Positions 16,109 to 23,816 of a stretch of 54,468 bases of DNA are shown here, piece after piece. This DNA comes from Streptacidiphilus neutrinimicus. GTDB taxonomy: Bacteria > Actinomycetota > Actinomycetes > Streptomycetales > Streptomycetaceae. Made by a program: the position numbers and the translations under genes. The stretch spans positions 1-54,468 of the forward strand of contig NZ_BBPO01000049.1 of assembly GCF_000787815.1 (NCBI RefSeq), in the 5' to 3' direction. The notes below the pieces were generated by a model. It saw only the letters and a program-made list of their open reading frames with translations. It ran no database searches and had not been told where the DNA came from. Each line of letters begins with the position of its first letter. Positions within the stretch are counted from its first letter, which is position 1.

Positions 16109-16381
16109 ATGTGCGGCACCTATCGCACCACGCGGTACGACCTCACGCTCACCGTCGAGGACGGCCGCGCGTTCCTGATCCGTCACTCCCGCACCGCACG
16201 CGCGACGTCCTTGTTCGGCAGACCCGGGGACCGCGTCGAGGTGGTCCGCCTGGGCGACAGCGCCGTCATCACCGCCAGACCGGCCTTCGACGGCCATCGC
16301 GTGCTGTCCCTGATCGGCTCCGACCAGCACGGTCGTGCCCGCTTCCTGCACAACGGCGCCGCCGCCTACCGCGTCGCCTGA
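16109..16381 (+). pseudogene. Probable C-terminal remnant of a serine hydrolase (beta-lactamase-like)
   Basis: A 90-residue frame, MCGTYRTTRYDLTLTVEDG..., with a beta-rich pattern and GRARFLHNGAAAYR at its end. This resembles the accessory C-terminal barrel that follows the catalytic domain in actinobacterial serine hydrolases of the beta-lactamase family, where a GTYR/GRYR motif opens the domain. No catalytic domain lies upstream; instead there is a terminator. I therefore call it a truncated leftover, though a free-standing small protein is possible. It overlaps the phosphatase gene on the other strand by 16 nt. Confidence 0.45.
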
Positions 16382-17124
16382 CTCCAGTGGACGGCGGAGG
16401 CGTCGTCGTGGCGTTTGCCGCGGAAGCTGCCTTCGGGGAGGGCGAGTTCGGACTTGCGGACGGCCCCCACGAGGTGGGAGGGGCCGTCGCCGGCGAGGGA
16501 GTCGAGGAGCTCCGTCCAGGTCCAGCCGAAGCGGTCGACGAGCCGGGTGACTCCGTCGGAGAGTGCGGCGGCGTCGCGGACGTGGGTGAGCGGGAACGAG
16601 GCCAGGACGGCGTGTTCCGCGGCGTCGGGGCGGGCGGAGGCGACCCAGAAGCCGCCGGGGGTGTTGCGCAGGGCGCTGACTGAGTCGCGGTCGTAGGCCG
16701 GGAGATGGTCGATGCGGTCGTCGGAGACGAGGTCCACGTGGCCGTCGAGGGTGCGCACGACCACGGGGGAGTCGGCGAGGACCAGGCAGTCGAGGCGGTC
16801 GGCGACGGGGTCCGCGCGCAGCAGCGCGACCGTGCTGGAGGGGCTCTCTGGGCTGCCGTGGTCGCACTGGGGGTGCAGGTCGCGGGTGCGGAGGATCGCC
16901 TGCCGCAGCACCTCCTGCAGGGGCTCGTCCGGGTGCGCGAGCAGGAACGCGCCGAGCTGGCCCGCCAGGCGCGTGACGAACCAGGGGACGTCGTGGACGC
17001 AGCCGGTGGGCAGGCCGCTCGGGGTCGCGCCGTCGAGCACCAGCGCGAAGTTCGCGCCGGTGAGGACGAAGTCCTCGTTCGCCGCCGTGTCCGGGCTCGG
17101 CTCGCAGGTGTAGCGGATCTCCAC
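16366..17124 (-). CDS. PP2C-like (PPM) protein phosphatase
   Basis: A 252-residue protein with PPM-type landmarks: TAANEDFVLTG near 15, VLDGATPSG near 33, LADSPVVVRT near 119, and a late Asp-Asp pair in KRHDDASAV near 239, corresponding to the metal-binding acidic residues of this fold. It probably removes phosphate from Ser/Thr targets, possibly those of the Ser/Thr kinase encoded at 4530, although they are not linked. GTG 17124 is preferred because GAGGAG lies 4 nt upstream; longer starts give a Pro-rich non-conserved lead. Confidence 0.75.
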   Translation of the reverse strand: MEIRYTCEPSPDTAANEDFVLTGANFALVLDGATPSGLPTGCVHDVPWFVTRLAGQLGAFLLAHPDEPLQEVLRQAILRTRDLHPQCDHGSPESPSSTVALLRADPVADRLDCLVLADSPVVVRTLDGHVDLVSDDRIDHLPAYDRDSVSALRNTPGGFWVASARPDAAEHAVLASFPLTHVRDAAALSDGVTRLVDRFGWTWTELLDSLAGDGPSHLVGAVRKSELALPEGSFRGKRHDDASAVHWSQATR

Positions 17125-17224
17125 GGCTCTCCTCGGGCTCGGTCCCGGGCTCGGCCCGGGCGCGGGCATATGCGACCTTCTCCGATCATGCCCCGAGTGG
17201 CCCCGGAGACGCATGAGGCTTCTC

Positions 17225-17230
17225 TACGCT
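17225..17230 (+). promoter_or_regulatory. Putative -10 element, leaderless small gene
   Basis: TACGCT begins 13 nt before the ATG at 17238, and no ribosome binding site is present. Confidence 0.4.
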
Positions 17231-17237
17231 GACTCCC

Positions 17238-17615
17238 ATGGATCCTTCGGACCCCGCGCTCGGACCGCGGCGGCTGGAGCCGCCCGCCGCCGCGGCGCTG
17301 CTGCGGCTGGCCGCCCGTGTGGAGCGCGACCTGCTGGCGGCGGGCCTGAACGCCAAGCCCTACGAGGTGACCCCGTCCTCGCTGGCCGGGGTCGAGGTGG
17401 AGGCCGACGCCTTCGACGACGCCGTGGGCGGCGTGTGGCTCCACTGGAGAACCCACCCGTCGGTGGGCCCCGACGGTCCGGACTCCCTCTCCGTCCGGGT
17501 GGTGATGGCCGAGGCGCTGGTTCGCACGCTCACCGCCCTCGGCTACGCCGCCGAGCACGGTGACGACAGCCTGCGCCCCTTCGCCGTCCGTGTCCTGGCC
17601 GGGCCGGACGACTGA
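17238..17615 (+). CDS. Conserved small actinobacterial protein, unknown function
   Basis: A 125-residue soluble protein, divergent from the phosphatase gene. It has a helical N-terminal half (PPAAAALLRLAARVERDLLAA), a central GVWLHWRTHPSVG segment and a C-terminal helix MAEALVRTLTALGYAAEHG followed by a strand. No catalytic motif or membrane segment is seen and the family is not recognised. Codon bias supports expression. Confidence 0.65.
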   Translation: MDPSDPALGPRRLEPPAAAALLRLAARVERDLLAAGLNAKPYEVTPSSLAGVEVEADAFDDAVGGVWLHWRTHPSVGPDGPDSLSVRVVMAEALVRTLTALGYAAEHGDDSLRPFAVRVLAGPDD

Positions 17616-17678
17616 CCGAGGCGGTGTCCGCCCCCGCGGTGACCCTCACCAACGGAGTCGACCGGGTTTGGCGGGTCA

Positions 17679-18040
17679 TCACTGGGCGGGCGACCAGCCA
17701 GACCAGGTCGCAGATCCGGCGCTCGCCGTAGTGCCGGGGCAGCCGGGCGAAGGTCTCCGGACGGACGTGCCGCTCCTCGGCCACCTCGCGCACGTGGTCC
17801 AGCGCGGCGCGCTCGGACTCGTCGAACAGCTTGCTGGTGCGGTACCGCGGCAGCGCGTCCAGGCGCTCCGCGCCGACCACGCCCTGCGCGGCGCGTACCA
17901 GCGGGTCACGTCCTGGCAGGACAGGCAGCCGTTGGCGCCGCGACCGTCTCGCGCACCAGCACCACGGTCTCCGCCGGGAGCGTGAGCTTGCGGTCCAGCC
18001 GGCCGATCTTCGTGGAGAAGCCGAGGAAGGCGAACGGCAT
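17679..18040 (-). pseudogene. Frameshifted carboxymuconolactone decarboxylase/AhpD-like gene
   Basis: From ATG 18038-18040 the minus strand reads MPFAFLGFSTKIGRLDRKL and ETVVLVRETVAA. It then needs one frameshift to give NGCLSCQDVTRWYAPR (the redox CxxC of the family) and a second to give GAERLDALPRYRTSKLF, ESERAALDHVREVAEERHV and FARLPRHYGERRICDLVWLVA. All core blocks of a CMD/AhpD-type peroxidase-like protein are present but in three frames. It lies divergent from an ECF41 sigma factor, whose usual partners are CMD, oxidoreductase or epimerase genes, so the sigma factor's natural target appears to have been lost. Confidence 0.75.
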
Positions 18041-18113
18041 TCGCGCGCTGAACACTGTGAGCTGCGTGGGGACTTTGCCGGAACACGTTCGATCCCGTGC
18101 GAGACTGGGCGCG

Positions 18114-19004
18114 ATGGACGACGAGAAGTGGTTCGCGGAGCGTTTCGAGGAGCACCGGCCCCGGCTGCGGGCCGTGGCCTACCGGATGCTCGGCTCCTTC
18201 GCCGACGCGGAGGACGCGCTGCAGGACGCGTGGCTGCGGATCAGCCGGGCGGAGGTGCGCGCCGCCGAGATCGAGAACCCCGCAGGCTGGCTGACGACGA
18301 TCGTCGGCCGGGTCTGCCTGAACGCGCTGCGCAGCCGCCGCACCCGGGCCGAGGAGCCGTGGGACGGGCGTCTGCCCGACCCCGTCGTCGCCGAGGACGG
18401 GCCGTCCACGCCGGAGGACGCCGTGCTGCTCGCCGACGACCTCGGCCTGGCCCTGCAGATCGTGCTCGACACGCTCTCACCGGACGAGCGCCTGGCCTTC
18501 GTGCTGCACGACATGTTCGAGGTGCCGTTCCCGGAGATCGCCGCCGTGCTGGAGCGCGAGGACGCGGCGACGCGGCAACTCGCGAGCCGGGCACGCAAGC
18601 GCGTGTCGACGGCCCGGATCCCCGAGCAGCAGCGGGACGTCGCCCGGCAGCGCGAGGTCGTCGACGCCTTCTTCGCCGCCGCGCGCGAGGGGGACCTCGA
18701 CGCGCTGGTGTCGGTGCTGCACCCGGACGTCGTGGCCCGCGCCGACTTCGGCGCGATCAAGCTGCCGCGGCCCGCGCTGGTGCGCGGCGCGCGGACGGTC
18801 GCCCAGAACGCGAAGATCGGCTACGTCCCGGCGGCCGAGCTCCGGCCGGTGCTGGTCAACGGCGCCGCCGCCGCGCTGGTCGTGCGCGACGGACGGCCCA
18901 CCAACATCATGGCGTTCACCGTCGTGGACGGCCTGATCACGGCCCTCGACATCTACGGGGACCCGGACCGCGTCCGCGAACTCGCCGCGTCCGCGCTGTC
19001 CTGA
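18114..19004 (+). CDS. sigJ: ECF41-type RNA polymerase sigma factor with SnoaL-like C-terminal domain
   Basis: A 296-residue ECF sigma factor: region 2 (about 12-75, LRAVAYRMLGSFADAEDALQ), region 4 (about 115-170, SPDERLAFVLHDMFEVPFPE) and a SnoaL-like extension (about 178-290) typical of the ECF41/SigJ group. The C-terminal DGRP motif, which tunes sigma activity in this group, is present near 259 (VVRDGRPTNIMAF). ATG 18114 has a GAGACT hexamer 13 nt upstream. No anti-sigma factor is encoded, consistent with ECF41, where the extension itself regulates. The neighbouring CMD gene is broken. Confidence 0.88.
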   Translation: MDDEKWFAERFEEHRPRLRAVAYRMLGSFADAEDALQDAWLRISRAEVRAAEIENPAGWLTTIVGRVCLNALRSRRTRAEEPWDGRLPDPVVAEDGPSTPEDAVLLADDLGLALQIVLDTLSPDERLAFVLHDMFEVPFPEIAAVLEREDAATRQLASRARKRVSTARIPEQQRDVARQREVVDAFFAAAREGDLDALVSVLHPDVVARADFGAIKLPRPALVRGARTVAQNAKIGYVPAAELRPVLVNGAAAALVVRDGRPTNIMAFTVVDGLITALDIYGDPDRVRELAASALS

Positions 19005-19033
19005 CAACGGGTCGGCCGTAGGTCGGTCGTGGG

Positions 19034-20161
19034 TCAGTTCTGGCGCAGCGGCGGCATCGGCACCGGGACGCCGTAGGTGGCGGACCCGACGCCGACGCCG
19101 CCCTGGCAGCTGTTGGGCGGATCAGTGGTGACGCCCTTCATGGAGGGCGTCTCCGCCGCCCAGAACATGTAGCCGAGCATGCCGGGCGTGGTGCCCGCCC
19201 CGGCAGGGGCCGCGCTCTGGACCCACGAGCCGGTGGTGTTCTCCACCGAGGTCGAGAAGTTCGTGCACTCCGGCCGGACGGAGGAGCCCTCGGCGATGTA
19301 GAGGCTGCCGGTGAACTTCGCCGGGGCCAACGGCGGGATCGGCGGGCTGTAGGTGGGCTTGCCGGAGAGGTGCTCCTGCCAGTTGGACTCGGCCCCCGCC
19401 GCGTTCGGCTGTTTGCTGGGCACCATCGCGTTGGCGTAGTCGGGCACCGGGTTGCCGGTGGTCAGCCAGTAAGCGGGTACGTACTGGGTGAGGCCGACCA
19501 GCCAGCGGTCGCCCGCGGCGAGGTCGATGGTGAGGCGCGCGGTCGGGTCCGCGCCGGTGGCGTCGTAGGGGTGGACCGCGCGGTAGGCGGAGACGAACGA
19601 CTGAAGGCCCGTCAGGTTCGGGCTGGAGGAGTTCTCGTAGTCGATCTCGATGCCGACGCCCAGCTGTGTCGCGAGCGCGGCCGCCTTCTGTCCGAGCAGG
19701 GTGGGGTTCTGCGCGAGGGCGGTGTCCCAGTCGCCCGCGTAGGTGATGCCGCCGATCGAGAGCATCACGCGGACGCCGTGGCTGGTGAAGTAGTCGACGA
19801 TCGCCTGGGTCATCCCGTTGGGGACGCCGTTCGTGTCGCCGGCGTCCGTTGTGCCGTCGAGCAGCCGCAGCGGGTTGACGAAGCTCAGCACCACGAGGTT
19901 GACGGAGGGGTGGCCGTCGCCCCGGTCGATCAGCCAGTGGTTCTTCTGGTCGAAGTCCGTCATGTCGCGGACGGTCGCCCAGGTGCACGCGTCGTCGGAG
20001 CAGTGCCAGGCGCCGTACACCTGGATCGGGCTGGTGGCCGCGGTGGCCTGGGCGGCGGCAGCCTGGGCCGCCGCCGCCGCCGCCGCGGACGGGGCGGCGG
20101 CGGCGAGGGCGACGGTTCCGACGGCGAGCAGGGTGGGGGTTCGGCCAACGTGCATGCGCAT
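19034..20161 (-). CDS. Secreted GH18-like (chitinase-fold) protein
   Basis: A 375-residue exported protein with an Ala-rich signal peptide (about 1-42). The barrel resembles glycoside hydrolase 18: VYGAWHCSDD near the start, VRVMLSIGG near 130-140 (strand 3 SxGG), and VGIEIDYEN near 168-176, matching the DxxDxDxE motif with the catalytic Glu kept but the first Asp replaced. Cys pairs and a WVQSAAP...YMFWAAE region close the barrel. Chitin or another amino-sugar polymer is the probable substrate; reduced activity is possible given the degenerate motif. ATG 20161 has GGGAGG 5 nt upstream. Confidence 0.75.
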   Translation of the reverse strand: MRMHVGRTPTLLAVGTVALAAAAPSAAAAAAAQAAAAQATAATSPIQVYGAWHCSDDACTWATVRDMTDFDQKNHWLIDRGDGHPSVNLVVLSFVNPLRLLDGTTDAGDTNGVPNGMTQAIVDYFTSHGVRVMLSIGGITYAGDWDTALAQNPTLLGQKAAALATQLGVGIEIDYENSSSPNLTGLQSFVSAYRAVHPYDATGADPTARLTIDLAAGDRWLVGLTQYVPAYWLTTGNPVPDYANAMVPSKQPNAAGAESNWQEHLSGKPTYSPPIPPLAPAKFTGSLYIAEGSSVRPECTNFSTSVENTTGSWVQSAAPAGAGTTPGMLGYMFWAAETPSMKGVTTDPPNSCQGGVGVGSATYGVPVPMPPLRQN

Positions 20162-20325
20162 CCACGCCTCCCGGCGAAGGGGTGTTGGGCCGCGCCACCC
20201 ACGTGCCCGTGCGGACCGGCGCGCGTACGGGTCCGCGTCCCGCGCGTTTCCCTGCCGGACGCCGACTGTGCAACCGGCGGACCTGTTCCGGCTCACCCAC
20301 GAGGGTCAGAATCGAGTGCCCGAGC

Positions 20326-20341
20326 ATTGGGCTAGCCCAAT
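20326..20341. promoter_or_regulatory. Perfect 16-bp palindrome between two secreted-enzyme genes
   Basis: ATTGGGCTAGCCCAAT is fully self-complementary and lies 45 nt upstream of the phosphoesterase ATG, in the 225-bp space shared with the divergent GH18-like gene. It is AT-richer at its ends than the surroundings. It is likely an operator; the cognate regulator is not evident nearby. Confidence 0.5.
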
Positions 20342-20386
20342 AGCAGGTCCCGTCATGCGCACCCCTCCCGCAGAAGGACGCCCGCG

Positions 20387-22849
20387 ATGAGTCGATCCGC
20401 CCCGCCGTCGCCCAGCCCCGCACGACGCACTGTCCGGCCCCGCACCGCGACCCTCGCCGCCGCCGCGCTGACCGCACTGGCCGCCGCGGTCGCCCCCGTG
20501 CTCGCCGCGCCCGCCCAGTCCGCTTCGGCCGCCACCGAGAGCGCCAACCTGCTGCTGAACGGCAACGCCGAGACCTCGCAGTGCAGTCCGGGCGGGTGGG
20601 AGGAGACCACCGTTCCGGGCTGGCAGATCACCTCCGGCGACCCGGTCATCAACTGCTACAACTCCACCAACGGCGCGAGCACCACCACGCCCGGCTCGCC
20701 GACCAAGGGCACCGCCTACTTCCAGGGGGGCTCGCGCGGCTCCTCCGAGATGACGCAGGTCACCGACGTCTCCTCGGCCGCCCCCGCGATCGACGCCGGC
20801 GGTGTGCACGCGACCCTCTCCGCCTGGCTCGGCGGCGTCAGCGGCTACAACGACGCCGCCGCCGTCACCGTCACCTACCGCAACGCCTCCGGCGCTTCCC
20901 TCGGCACCGCCTCGATCGGCCCGGTGCTCGCCGCCGACCGCAGCAGCACCACCGAGTTCCTGCAGCGCAGCACCACCGCGGCCGTGCCCGCCGGCACCCG
21001 GTCCATCCTCACCACGGTCGACTTCACCATGACCGGGACCCAGAACGACGGCATGGCCGACGACCTGTCGCTCACCCTGGACACGCCGATCACCGCCCCG
21101 ACGCTGAGCGTGCCCGCGTCGACGGTGCCCGGATACGACCACGTCTTCGTCGTGATGATGGAGAACAACAACTACTCCGCGTCCTCCAACACCGCCGACG
21201 GCGGCGCGGGCATCATCGGCGACTCCAGCGCGCCCTACATCAACAACACGCTGGTGCCGATGGGCTCGCTGCTGACCAACTACCACGCCAACACGCACAG
21301 TTCCGACCCGAACTACGAGGCCATCGCGTTCGGCAACTCCTACGGGCGCAGCAACAACAGCAACCCCGGCGCCGACTGCATCACCAACGCGGCCTGCGCC
21401 GCCACCAACAACGGCCTGAACGACAACCTCGACGCGGCCGGCAAGAGCTGGAAGCAGTACGTCCAGAGCCAGACCAGCAACTGCCAGACCAGCAACAGCG
21501 GCAACTACGAGTCCGACGACGTGCCGTTCTACTACGACCCCAAGATGCAGAGCGACAACGCCTACTGCCAGGCGCACTGGCAGCCGCTGCCGCAGCTGCT
21601 GAACACCGACCTGAAGTCGACCGCCACCACCCCGGCGTTCGTCTGGGCCGACGCCGACTCCTGCAACGACATGGAGGGTTGCGGCATCGCGGCCGGTGAC
21701 ACCTGGCTCAGCCAGACGCTGCCGACCCTGTTCGCCTCCCCGGCCTGGACCCAGCAGAAGTCCCTGCTGGTCCTCACCTGGGACGAGGACGGCAGCGGCG
21801 GCCCCGGCGGCTTCGGCCCCGGCCAGAGCAACCAGGTCGCCACGATCGTGATCGGCTCGCAGGGCACGGTGAAGGCGGGCTACCAGGACGCCACCCGCTA
21901 CGACCACTACAGCACCGCCCGCGTCATCGAGGGCGCGCTCGGCCTGCCGAGCATGACCAACAACGACAAGTGGGCCACCCCGTACAACGAGGTGTTCACC
22001 GGTGCCCAGTCGGGCGGCGACACGGTGACGGTCACCAACCCCGGCAGCCAGGCCGCGACCGCGGGCACGGCGATCTCCTCGCTCCAGCTCGCCGGGAGCG
22101 ACTCGGCGTCCGGGCAGACGCTCAGCTGGTCGGCCATCGGCCTGCCCGCCGGACTGTCCGTCAGCGGTTCCGGCGCGATCACCGGCACGCCCACCACGGC
22201 CGGCGTCTACCAGGTGACCGCCTCCGCCACGGACGGCACCGGCGCGTCCGGCTCGGCGAATTTCACCTGGACGGTCGGCGCCTCCGGCACCGCGTTCCAG
22301 CTGCCGATCGCCAACCCCGGCGCGGAGACCGGCTCCTGCGGCAGCGGGACCGGCGGCTACCCGGCGCAGGGCTGGACCGCCACCTCCAACCTGCCGCAGC
22401 AGGTCTGCTACGGCGCGCCCTCCTACCCGACCACGTCCCAGGGCCCGAAGGCGCCGGCCACGCCGGGCAACGCGTTCTTCGACGGCGGTCCGTACGCGTC
22501 CTCGCAGATGACGCAGACGGTCGACGTCAGCAGCCGGGCCGCACAGATCGCGACCGGCACGCTGCCCTACAGCCTCTCCGGCTGGATCGGCGGCTACAGC
22601 ACGCAGGGTGACAAGGCCGGCGTCGTGGCGACGTTCCTGAACGCCTCCGGCGCCTCGCTCGGCACCGCCAGCCTGGCGCCGGTGACGGCCGCGCAGCGCA
22701 ACAACCAGACGGAGCTGCTCCTGGAGCAGGCCACCGGCACCGTCCCGCAGGGCACCACGTCGGTCAAGCTCACCGTCTCCTTCACCCGGTCGGCCGGAAC
22801 CGACGACGACGGCTACGTCGACGACCTGGGCATGACGTTCGGCAGCTGA
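20387..22849 (+). CDS. Secreted phosphoesterase with duplicated flanking beta domains
   Basis: An 820-residue exported enzyme: signal peptide (about 1-46), beta-sandwich A (about 48-230), PF04185-type phosphoesterase/acid phosphatase (about 245-540; FVVMMENNNYS, HSSDPNYEA, LLVLTWDEDG and YDHYSTARVIE), a putative Ig/He_PIG domain (about 548-635) and beta-sandwich B (about 640-820). Domains A and B are clear duplicates: both have N-x-G/A-E-T near the start, a 'YF/FF-x-G-G ... S-Q/E-MTQ' block, FLNASGASLGTAS-like repeats and a terminal DDL. The flanking domains probably bind carbohydrate. AGAAGGA precedes ATG 20387. Phosphate scavenging or phospholipid cleavage is likely. Confidence 0.82.
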   Translation: MSRSAPPSPSPARRTVRPRTATLAAAALTALAAAVAPVLAAPAQSASAATESANLLLNGNAETSQCSPGGWEETTVPGWQITSGDPVINCYNSTNGASTTTPGSPTKGTAYFQGGSRGSSEMTQVTDVSSAAPAIDAGGVHATLSAWLGGVSGYNDAAAVTVTYRNASGASLGTASIGPVLAADRSSTTEFLQRSTTAAVPAGTRSILTTVDFTMTGTQNDGMADDLSLTLDTPITAPTLSVPASTVPGYDHVFVVMMENNNYSASSNTADGGAGIIGDSSAPYINNTLVPMGSLLTNYHANTHSSDPNYEAIAFGNSYGRSNNSNPGADCITNAACAATNNGLNDNLDAAGKSWKQYVQSQTSNCQTSNSGNYESDDVPFYYDPKMQSDNAYCQAHWQPLPQLLNTDLKSTATTPAFVWADADSCNDMEGCGIAAGDTWLSQTLPTLFASPAWTQQKSLLVLTWDEDGSGGPGGFGPGQSNQVATIVIGSQGTVKAGYQDATRYDHYSTARVIEGALGLPSMTNNDKWATPYNEVFTGAQSGGDTVTVTNPGSQAATAGTAISSLQLAGSDSASGQTLSWSAIGLPAGLSVSGSGAITGTPTTAGVYQVTASATDGTGASGSANFTWTVGASGTAFQLPIANPGAETGSCGSGTGGYPAQGWTATSNLPQQVCYGAPSYPTTSQGPKAPATPGNAFFDGGPYASSQMTQTVDVSSRAAQIATGTLPYSLSGWIGGYSTQGDKAGVVATFLNASGASLGTASLAPVTAAQRNNQTELLLEQATGTVPQGTTSVKLTVSFTRSAGTDDDGYVDDLGMTFGS

Positions 22850-22865
22850 TCCTGCTCGTCCGGAA

Positions 22866-22895
22866 GCGGCGACCGGCCTTCGGGCCGGTCACCGC
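22866..22895. terminator. Hairpin between convergent phosphoesterase and membrane-protein genes
   Basis: GACCGGCC-TTCG-GGCCGGTC is a perfect 8-bp stem with a stable UUCG tetraloop; flanking GCGG/CCGC extends it across one mismatch. Confidence 0.75.
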
Positions 22896-22920
22896 CCCCT
22901 TCCTCATGCGCCCCGCTGTC

Positions 22921-23613
22921 TCACGTTCCCCCGACCCAGCCCGGCGCGGCAGGCAGCACCTCCTGGGCGATCCGTAGCAGGGACGCGGCGTCCGGCGTCG
23001 TGCCGTCCTGGCGCCAGACGGCGAGCTCGAAGCTGCCGCCGCCGTCCTTGGCCGATTTCGCCACGACCAGGTGCCGGGCGATGCCCCCGGCACGAGTGCC
23101 GCCTGCCTGGTCGCCGCCGAAGGTGATCTCCATCGTGCGGTCCGCGTAGGTCAGGGCCGCATGGCCGAGCACCGTGGTCGGCTGGACCGAGTCCGTGACG
23201 GCCGCCAGCGCCTTGACCGAGATGTTCTGGTTGTCGGTCAGCCGCACGTTGTAGGTCCCGAGCTGCACCTCGGCGGCGGCGTCGCTCTCCGTGGACCCGT
23301 TGGGATAGGTGAAGGTGCTCCCCGCGGACTGCGCGAGTATCACGTGCTCGCCCGGCGCGCCGAGCAGCACCGGCAGGTCCGGCTGGTTGAGGGCCGCGCA
23401 CAGGGCCGGGTACTCGGCCGCGTCGGAGGGCTTGCGCGCCTGGCAGCCCGCCGGCCTCCCCGCCCCCGCCGCGTCCGTCGGCTTGCGGAACACCCCCAGA
23501 CCCCACATCGCCCCGAGCGCGACCGCGCCCAGACCGAACGCCGCCACCACCTGGAGCGCCACGTTGACGCCCTTGGCGGATCTCTCTCCGCCCTCGATCG
23601 ATTCGTCGACCAT
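22921..23613 (-). CDS. Membrane-anchored extracytoplasmic protein, unknown function
   Basis: A 230-residue protein with a charged N-terminus, one membrane helix (about 17-42, VNVALQVVAAFGLGAVALGA) and an extracytoplasmic domain. The domain has two Cys (CQARKPSDAAEYPALCAAL near 56-72) that could form a disulfide, followed by beta strands (TFTYPNG, VQLGTYNVRLTDN, ALTYADRTMEITF, FELAVWRQDG). I do not recognise a catalytic motif. A similar anchored architecture is widespread in Streptomyces proteins of unknown function. ATG 23613 is chosen as the first codon in frame. Confidence 0.65.
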   Translation of the reverse strand: MVDESIEGGERSAKGVNVALQVVAAFGLGAVALGAMWGLGVFRKPTDAAGAGRPAGCQARKPSDAAEYPALCAALNQPDLPVLLGAPGEHVILAQSAGSTFTYPNGSTESDAAAEVQLGTYNVRLTDNQNISVKALAAVTDSVQPTTVLGHAALTYADRTMEITFGGDQAGGTRAGGIARHLVVAKSAKDGGGSFELAVWRQDGTTPDAASLLRIAQEVLPAAPGWVGGT

Positions 23614-23788
23614 GTCGTTGTTCCCCCCTGGACACAGCTGTCTGCACCGCGTGCAGGCCGCGTGATCTTAGCCCACTCGGGGGAGCGGGCGGGCCGTCGT
23701 GCGATGAGAGATCGTCAGAGTACGTACCGTCCGGGGTTCGTGTACGCCCGGCCACGTCCCTCTGATGGCGCAACCGGCCGTGCTTCGC

Positions 23789-23804
23789 ATCTCAGATCTG
23801 AGAT
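23789..23804. promoter_or_regulatory. Perfect 16-bp palindrome at the HTH-MurA promoter
   Basis: ATCTCAGATCTGAGAT is fully self-complementary. It ends on the first base of a TAGTGT hexamer (23804-23809), which starts 13 nt before the GTG at 23817. A protein bound here would cover the -10 and transcription start, so self-repression by the HTH of the encoded protein is plausible. Confidence 0.6.
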
Positions 23805-23816
23805 AGTGTGAGCCGT

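Noticed and set aside
20306-21907. 533-residue open frame antisense to the secreted phosphoesterase
   Set aside because: Antisense shadow with long Gly/Val/Arg runs and no motif; the plus-strand gene has domains, signal peptide and ribosome binding site.
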